The notes beneath the pieces are model-generated. The model saw only the letters and a list, made by a program, of their open reading frames with translations. It did not search any database and had not been told where the DNA came from. A program made the position numbers and the translations under genes. Positions 60,295 through 64,000 of a stretch of 64,000 nt of DNA are shown in pieces (position 1 is the stretch's first letter; each line of letters starts with the position of its first letter). The DNA lies in NCBI RefSeq assembly GCF_003130705.1, contig NZ_CP021354.1:5332001-5396000 (forward strand), in the 5' to 3' direction. The DNA is from Rhodococcus oxybenzonivorans (lineage in GTDB: Bacteria; Actinomycetota; Actinomycetes; Mycobacteriales; Mycobacteriaceae).

Positions 60295-60876
60295 CTAGTT
60301 GGTGCGTGGTCCCCGGACGAGTTCTGCGTTGCGCGGGGGGAAGGGTTCGCCGTTGTTGTACTTGCGTGCGAGAACGGCGAGGTAGTGGGCAAGGGCTTCG
60401 TCGACGAGGTTGGACCAGCTGTTGGGGGCGCCGGCGATGTGGCCGATGGCTGCGACGGCATTCTTGCCATCCTCGACCTTGGCGCGCTTGATGTAGACGG
60501 ATTCCTGTTTCTTGTCTGCGGAGACCCGTGTGGGAGTCTTCCTTTCCTCCCCAGGGGCCACCGGTTCGGCGGTGGCGGCTGCTTCCTGTGCGACGCCCAC
60601 TCCCTGTTCGACGAGGTTCGGCAGGCGTCGCCTGCGGCGTTCGAAGGGGTTGTTGGCCGGTCCTGCGACGTCCACTCCCTGCTCGACGAGGTTCGGCAGT
60701 CGTGGTTTGCGGCGTTCGAGGGGGTTGTTGGCGAGTCCGGGCTTACGTGCGACGCTCGTCAGAACGTCCACGCGACGAGTTCTCGAGTACGTCCCCTCCG
60801 GGTGAGCGCCTGCGGGGGGCTGGCGGCGGCGTTCGAGGGGGTTGTTGGCGAGTCCGGGCTTACGTGTCGCGCTCAT
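60295..60876 (-). CDS. ParB-like partition partner with internal repeats
   Basis: The 193-residue protein starts within the stop of the ParA gene (TGATG), so it is the second gene of the partition operon. It contains RKPGLANNPLERR at residues 5-17 and 44-56 and a third copy PANNPFERRRRR at 73-84. The second and third copies are followed by RLPNLVEQGV. A C-terminal domain (PNSWSNLVDEALAHYLAVLA) could bind DNA. In such actinobacterial plasmid operons the second gene is the centromere-binding protein. The tripled repeat looks like a recent internal duplication. Confidence 0.7.
   Translation of the reverse strand: MSATRKPGLANNPLERRRQPPAGAHPEGTYSRTRRVDVLTSVARKPGLANNPLERRKPRLPNLVEQGVDVAGPANNPFERRRRRLPNLVEQGVGVAQEAAATAEPVAPGEERKTPTRVSADKKQESVYIKRAKVEDGKNAVAAIGHIAGAPNSWSNLVDEALAHYLAVLARKYNNGEPFPPRNAELVRGPRTN
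60600..60864. repeat. Internal tandem-like repeats in the ParB-like gene
   Basis: A unit of about 72 bp containing TCGACGAGGTTCGGCAG and GGCGTTCGA.GGGGTTGTT is present twice (about 60598-60660 and 60670-60735), and a shorter third copy with the same GGGGTTGTTGGCGAGTCCGG lies at 60835-60864. The identity between copies is high, so the expansion is recent. Confidence 0.7.
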
Positions 60877-61634
60877 CACGAGGTCCTTTCGACGAGTTCT
60901 TGGGCGGCATCGCGGTAGGCCCGTGCTGCGGACGAGGACGGTGCCCATCTGACGACGGGTTCTTCGGCGCTGTAACTTTCGCTGACACGGACGGACTTCG
61001 GGATGATGGTGCGCATCGTCTGGTCGGGATAGGTCTCGCGGAGCGCGGCGAGGACCTGCTGGTCGATGACCTGTCCGAGTTCGACGCGGCCGCACAGAAT
61101 GTGATTGAGCTTTGCAGTGGGATTGAGCAGCTCGACCTGCTGGGTGATGTAGTTCTCGATCCGCATGAGCGCTTCGAGTTCCATAGCTCCGGTCATGACA
61201 GCGGCGAGCACTTCGGTGCAGGCGACGAGTGCGCTGATAGTCAGGTGGTCGAAGTCTCCGGGGCAGTCGATCAGGTTGAAGTCGACGTCGGGGGCGCCGG
61301 CAAGGGCTTTGCGCAGGATGCCGTGGGCGCCCGGCTTCTTGAGGAAGTAGGGCCCTACGGAGTCGAGTTCCTTGGTGGCAGGAATGAGGTGGATCCCGGA
61401 CGCGGTGATGGTTGTGGCGTCTTCGATGCTCGACACCAGCATGAGTACCGACAGGACATCGTTGTCGACGGCTTCGGGCGTGGCGCCGAGCCAGGTGGTG
61501 GCGTTGCACTGTGGGTCGAGGTCGACGACGCGGACGGTGTAACCGGCTTCGACGAGGGCTTGGGCAAGGTTGACCGTGCTCGTGGTCTTGGTGGAGCCGC
61601 CTTTATGGTTGACCACTGCGATGGTGCGGGTCAT
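60876..61634 (-). CDS. parA: ParA-family partition ATPase
   Basis: The 252-residue ATPase begins MTRTIAVVNHKGGSTKTTST, the deviant Walker A motif (K11-G-G-x-x-K16-T-T) of ParA/MinD proteins, and has the Walker B LIDCPGDFDH near residue 115. The ATG at 61634 was used; a longer frame upstream (MSTFYVTIFS) has no support. The size is that of small type Ib plasmid ParA proteins lacking an N-terminal DNA-binding part. It works with the ParB-like partner encoded next and a centromere site, probably upstream of the operon. Confidence 0.9.
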   Translation of the reverse strand: MTRTIAVVNHKGGSTKTTSTVNLAQALVEAGYTVRVVDLDPQCNATTWLGATPEAVDNDVLSVLMLVSSIEDATTITASGIHLIPATKELDSVGPYFLKKPGAHGILRKALAGAPDVDFNLIDCPGDFDHLTISALVACTEVLAAVMTGAMELEALMRIENYITQQVELLNPTAKLNHILCGRVELGQVIDQQVLAALRETYPDQTMRTIIPKSVRVSESYSAEEPVVRWAPSSSAARAYRDAAQELVERTS

Positions 61635-61680
61635 GGGCCTGTCCCTTCGTGAAAATATTGTGACGTAAAAAGTACTCATC

Positions 61681-61701
61681 CGCGACGGCGTACGTGTCGC
61701 G
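61681..61701. promoter_or_regulatory. Palindrome upstream of parA (possible centromere/operator)
   Basis: CGCGAC and GTCGCG flank a central CGTACG, giving a 21-bp palindrome with one mismatched centre pair. It is about 50 bases before the parA ATG on the minus strand. Type Ib partition loci keep their centromere here, so it is a candidate, though a single copy is unusual. Confidence 0.4.
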
Positions 61702-61802
61702 TTGAGATTTTCAGTCCTGAGACCATCTCTGGCGGAGGACGATTTACTGTGACTATCGCGACGAGCAACCGGTCGACACTCACTGCCCGGACCGGTGGTC
61801 CG

Positions 61803-62054
61803 TCACGGTCCTGATCTGCGGGGTTCCACGGGTTGGCTTGTCGCGGAACGTTTCTCGTGAATCGATGCCATTAGTTCGGTCAGGCCGGTGTCGGCCGCGA
61901 TCAGCCCCGCGATGTAGTCGTTCGCAGTCATGCCGTGCGCTTTCGCGGCGCTGGCAGCTGCTTCTTTGAGCTCTGGTGGCACCAGCGCCTTGACTACTGC
62001 ACGGGTTCCCTTGCTGGGCCGCCCTCGGCGGCGGGAAGCAACAATCTCGGCCAT
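61803..62054 (-). CDS. Ribbon-helix-helix-like small DNA-binding protein
   Basis: The 83-residue protein has ALVPPELKEAAASAAKAHGM, TANDYIAGLIAADTG, the strand-helix-helix pattern of CopG/RHH proteins, preceded by a basic N-terminus RRRGRPSKGTRAVVK. It lies just upstream of parA, in the same direction, and may be a copy-number or partition regulator. Other roles (antitoxin) are possible. Confidence 0.6.
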   Translation of the reverse strand: MAEIVASRRRGRPSKGTRAVVKALVPPELKEAAASAAKAHGMTANDYIAGLIAADTGLTELMASIHEKRSATSQPVEPRRSGP

Positions 62055-62381
62055 GCCCGCAATTCTGGGACCAGAAAGTCGAACGACCTAACCGACACGC
62101 CGCGCCCCACAAAATTCCCCACGACGGATCGTTGCTTGCAGGGCCGCAGACCTCGACGACCGGAGGTGTTTCGCTCAGCGGTGTCGGCGGTCTATGCGGC
62201 GTGGTCGGGCGAAGGTGGCGCGTGCCATCCGGGTTCGATCCAGGGTTGCTGGCCCGGTAGGCCGAGGCAGAAGCGTGCAGTGGGCGGGGTTGTGCCGAGC
62301 TTCGAAGGAGACGGCCCCGAACGTCTAGGTCCGCGTCCCTGCCGGGGTGTGATCATTACACGCATTCTGCTTTCGGTCTTC
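62055..62381. other. Intergenic stretch, nothing recognised
   Basis: No open frame with family features or clear repeat is seen. It separates the RHH/parA operon from the epimerase gene and could hold promoters or part of a replication region, for which iterons were looked for and not found. Confidence 0.5.
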
Positions 62382-63296
62382 TCATACGGAAGCCCGACGG
62401 GCGGTGTGCACGATCTGCGCGATCGCACGGCTGCAATCTGTTTGGGTGTAGCCGAGCAGCGCGGTCTCGGTTGCGTCGGACTCGTAGTGCATGGTGTTGC
62501 CTCGGCCCTGAACGATCATCGCGTCGGGCAGCAGGGGGTGCTCCTCGTCCCGTTCGTCGATGCTGCGTGTACCGCCCGCGGCGTCGACGAGCATCTGGAA
62601 GTATTCGCGAAAGGTCAGATTCTCGTCGCCGACGAGGTACGCCTTGCCCGGTTCGGCGTGTTGAAGTGCGCCCCAGATCGCCTGTGCAAGAGAAGTAGCC
62701 GACATATAGTTCGATCCCCCGGGCGGCGCGAAGTCCGGGATATCGGGCAACTCACCGGCTGCCCACGCGATGATCCGCCCATACCGCCGCGCGGAGACTC
62801 CGGAGATGGCACCGAGGATCGATGGTGGATTGAGAGTGGAGACGTTGAACGACTCGTCGGCGAGCGCCCGAGCACCCTCGTCGGCAGCACGTCGAGCCGC
62901 GATATAGGGGACGGTGTCGGCGAGGTCTGGACGCAGGTGGTGGTAGTAGCTGCCCACCTGGACCAAGCGCGGTACACCGGCGCGCTTGGCGAGCGCAGCG
63001 AAGCGGGGAATGCCGGAGATCTGCGTCTTCTCCCAGAACGCCGCTTGGTCGACGCCTCCGCTCATGTGGCGCACGTCTTGGCCGGCGGCGAAGACAATGG
63101 CGTCGAAAGGGGAAAGCTGCTCGACGGTGAAGGTCTGCTCGGTGTAGTCACCGAGCAGGACCGGAAAGTCTCGGACCGGGGACTCGTCGCCGAGCGCGTT
63201 ACGCGCTGCCACGGTCACATCGTTGCCCTGCTCACGCAGATGTAGTGCGGTGTAGGCGCCGATCATTCCGGTGCCGCCGACGATAAGAACCTTCAT
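62382..63296 (-). CDS. NAD-dependent epimerase/dehydratase-like protein (extended SDR)
   Basis: The 304-residue protein begins MKVLIVGGTGMIGAYTALHL, the extended-SDR cofactor motif, with FAAGQDVRH and YYHHL further on. The usual YxxxK active-site motif is not obvious in the region around residue 125 (YYHHLRPDLADTVPY), so it may be an atypical member acting as a reductase or a regulator. It stands alone near the right edge. Confidence 0.75.
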   Translation of the reverse strand: MKVLIVGGTGMIGAYTALHLREQGNDVTVAARNALGDESPVRDFPVLLGDYTEQTFTVEQLSPFDAIVFAAGQDVRHMSGGVDQAAFWEKTQISGIPRFAALAKRAGVPRLVQVGSYYHHLRPDLADTVPYIAARRAADEGARALADESFNVSTLNPPSILGAISGVSARRYGRIIAWAAGELPDIPDFAPPGGSNYMSATSLAQAIWGALQHAEPGKAYLVGDENLTFREYFQMLVDAAGGTRSIDERDEEHPLLPDAMIVQGRGNTMHYESDATETALLGYTQTDCSRAIAQIVHTARRASV

Positions 63297-63509
63297 TCGT
63301 GTTCGCCCTTCTCGCGTTCGCGCTCGCGCCCAGCGCTGCTGGCTGAGGGAGCAGCGGGATATGCGAGTGAGTGTTCTGGACCTCGGCGTGGATGGCCGGA
63401 TGCATCGCCCAACCTAGCCGTTGATCACGGTGCTCTTATTCGGAATTCCCACTCAGTGGTCATCGGTGGGGAGTGTTGCTGGTCCCTAGATATGGACGGT
63501 GCAGTAAAA

Positions 63510-64000
63510 CTACGGTACGAGATTTTGGTTCAGGTCACGCCCATTGGTCTCGGGAGTGAGTGCGAGTGCTCCAATCGAAGCGAGAGCGGTGGTCGCGGCA
63601 ATCAAGCTCAACGGCACACTCGACCCGGTTGCCGCGACCAGGCCGCTGGCGATCAGGGGAGTAAATCCGGCACCGAGAAGGGCTGCGGTCTGGTACGCCA
63701 TGGAAACACCTGTGTAGCGCACACGGGTAGCAAATATTTCGGACAGCAGCGGCGTCAGCGGCGCGTACATTGCATTCTGGAGGAGCTGCGCAAACATCAA
63801 GGCGCCGACCATGACCAACATGGATTTTGTGTTGATCATGGCATACAGCGGAAATGCGAACAAAACCGTTCCGATGGCCCCGGAGATCATGACTCGACGT
63901 CGACCAAGCCGGTCTGAGAGGGTCGAGAACAGGGGAATGAAGACGATCGATATGGCGACCACTGCGAGAAGCGCGCCCATGACATCGGAGACCGCATAGC
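63510..64000 (-). CDS. MFS transporter, C-terminal part (cut by window edge)
   Basis: The frame is open to base 64000, so the N-terminal part lies outside. The visible 160 or so residues contain the MFS loop STLSDRLGRRRVMISG and the block SEIFATRVRYTGVSMAYQTA typical of the MHS-type symporters, and about six hydrophobic segments. It ends GRDLNQNLVP. It is similar in class to the transporter at 33214-34578. The substrate is unknown. Confidence 0.8.
   Translation of the reverse strand, partial: YAVSDVMGALLAVVAISIVFIPLFSTLSDRLGRRRVMISGAIGTVLFAFPLYAMINTKSMLVMVGALMFAQLLQNAMYAPLTPLLSEIFATRVRYTGVSMAYQTAALLGAGFTPLIASGLVAATGSSVPLSLIAATTALASIGALALTPETNGRDLNQNLVP

Noticed and set aside
60528..61652. 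A 374-residue plus-strand frame opposite the partition genes
   Set aside because: It is opposite two well-supported minus-strand genes (ParA with Walker motifs and its coupled partner) and has no recognisable domain.
62055..62381. Plasmid replication origin with iterons
   Set aside because: The position next to the partition genes made this likely, but no repeated short motif was found by reading, and no replication initiator gene is in the window.
1..64000. CRISPR arrays, rRNA, tRNA and insertion sequences
   Set aside because: I saw no regularly spaced repeats of 25-40 bases, no rRNA-like or cloverleaf-like sequence, and no transposase motifs or terminal inverted repeats of an insertion sequence. 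A dedicated tRNA/IS search could still find something small.

Overview
The window is high-GC, gene-dense actinobacterial DNA. Many start codons overlap the preceding stop (ATGA, TGATG), and the families present are typical of Nocardiaceae: a FadE5-type acyl-CoA dehydrogenase, an EthA-like Baeyer-Villiger monooxygenase, a PucR regulator, many TetR regulators and flavin amine oxidases. A rhodococcal-type source is the best inference. A ParA gene followed by a small repeat-bearing partner and a ribbon-helix-helix gene near 60-62 kb, plus many gene remnants, suggests a (mega)plasmid or plasmid-like island. No rRNA, tRNA, CRISPR array or intact insertion sequence was recognised.

Region 1 (1-14.8 kb) is an oxidative catabolic cluster. 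It holds two phytanoyl-CoA-dioxygenase-like paralogues (one cut by the window edge), a RidA imine deaminase, a PuuB-like FAD oxidase, a TetR repressor, an acyl-CoA ligase, two flavin amine oxidases, an MFS transporter, a hotdog thioesterase and a FadE5-like dehydrogenase. Three units share a promoter block (TTGTG, 17-19 bp, TACAGT) with a CACAACA/TGTTGTG-like operator, and a related motif precedes the first amine oxidase. One of these promoters still has a decayed copy of the TetR gene beside it.

Region 2 (14.9-31.1 kb) carries a PucR regulator and a long minus-strand operon that looks like a gamma-glutamylation route for an amine. In transcription order it has an EthA-like monooxygenase, a broken hydrolase, an APC permease, an SCP2-like protein, a glutamine-synthetase-like ligase, a PuuD-like amidase, a fused AMP-ligase/enoyl-CoA hydratase, a zinc alcohol dehydrogenase, an aldehyde dehydrogenase and an imine-reductase-like protein. 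A divergent pair (membrane protein and second PuuB-like oxidase) completes the set. Import, glutamylation, oxidation, aldehyde oxidation, deglutamylation and CoA activation are therefore all represented.

Region 3 (31.3-41.9 kb) has an SDR and a LysR regulator facing a seven-gene, translationally coupled operon: MHS (shikimate-type) transporter, shikimate-dehydrogenase-like protein, Fe-S/FMN/FAD old-yellow-enzyme, aldo/keto reductase, Gfo/Idh/MocA oxidoreductase, KstD/fumarate-reductase-like flavoprotein and a xylose-isomerase-like TIM barrel. It resembles a pathway for a hydroxylated carbocyclic acid, but the combination is not one I recognise.

Region 4 (42-64 kb) is a mosaic. It contains small secreted and hypothetical proteins, a nucleotidyltransferase/HEPN-like pair with tandem operators, a patatin, a TetR-controlled DrrAB-type exporter, a DapA-like lyase, a macrolide-type glycosyltransferase with its TetR, and a toxin-antitoxin locus whose PIN toxin is broken. 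Remnants of an acyl-CoA ligase, a DUF2252 protein and another frameshifted protein lie among membrane proteins. The partition genes, an NAD-dependent epimerase and a truncated MFS gene complete the window.
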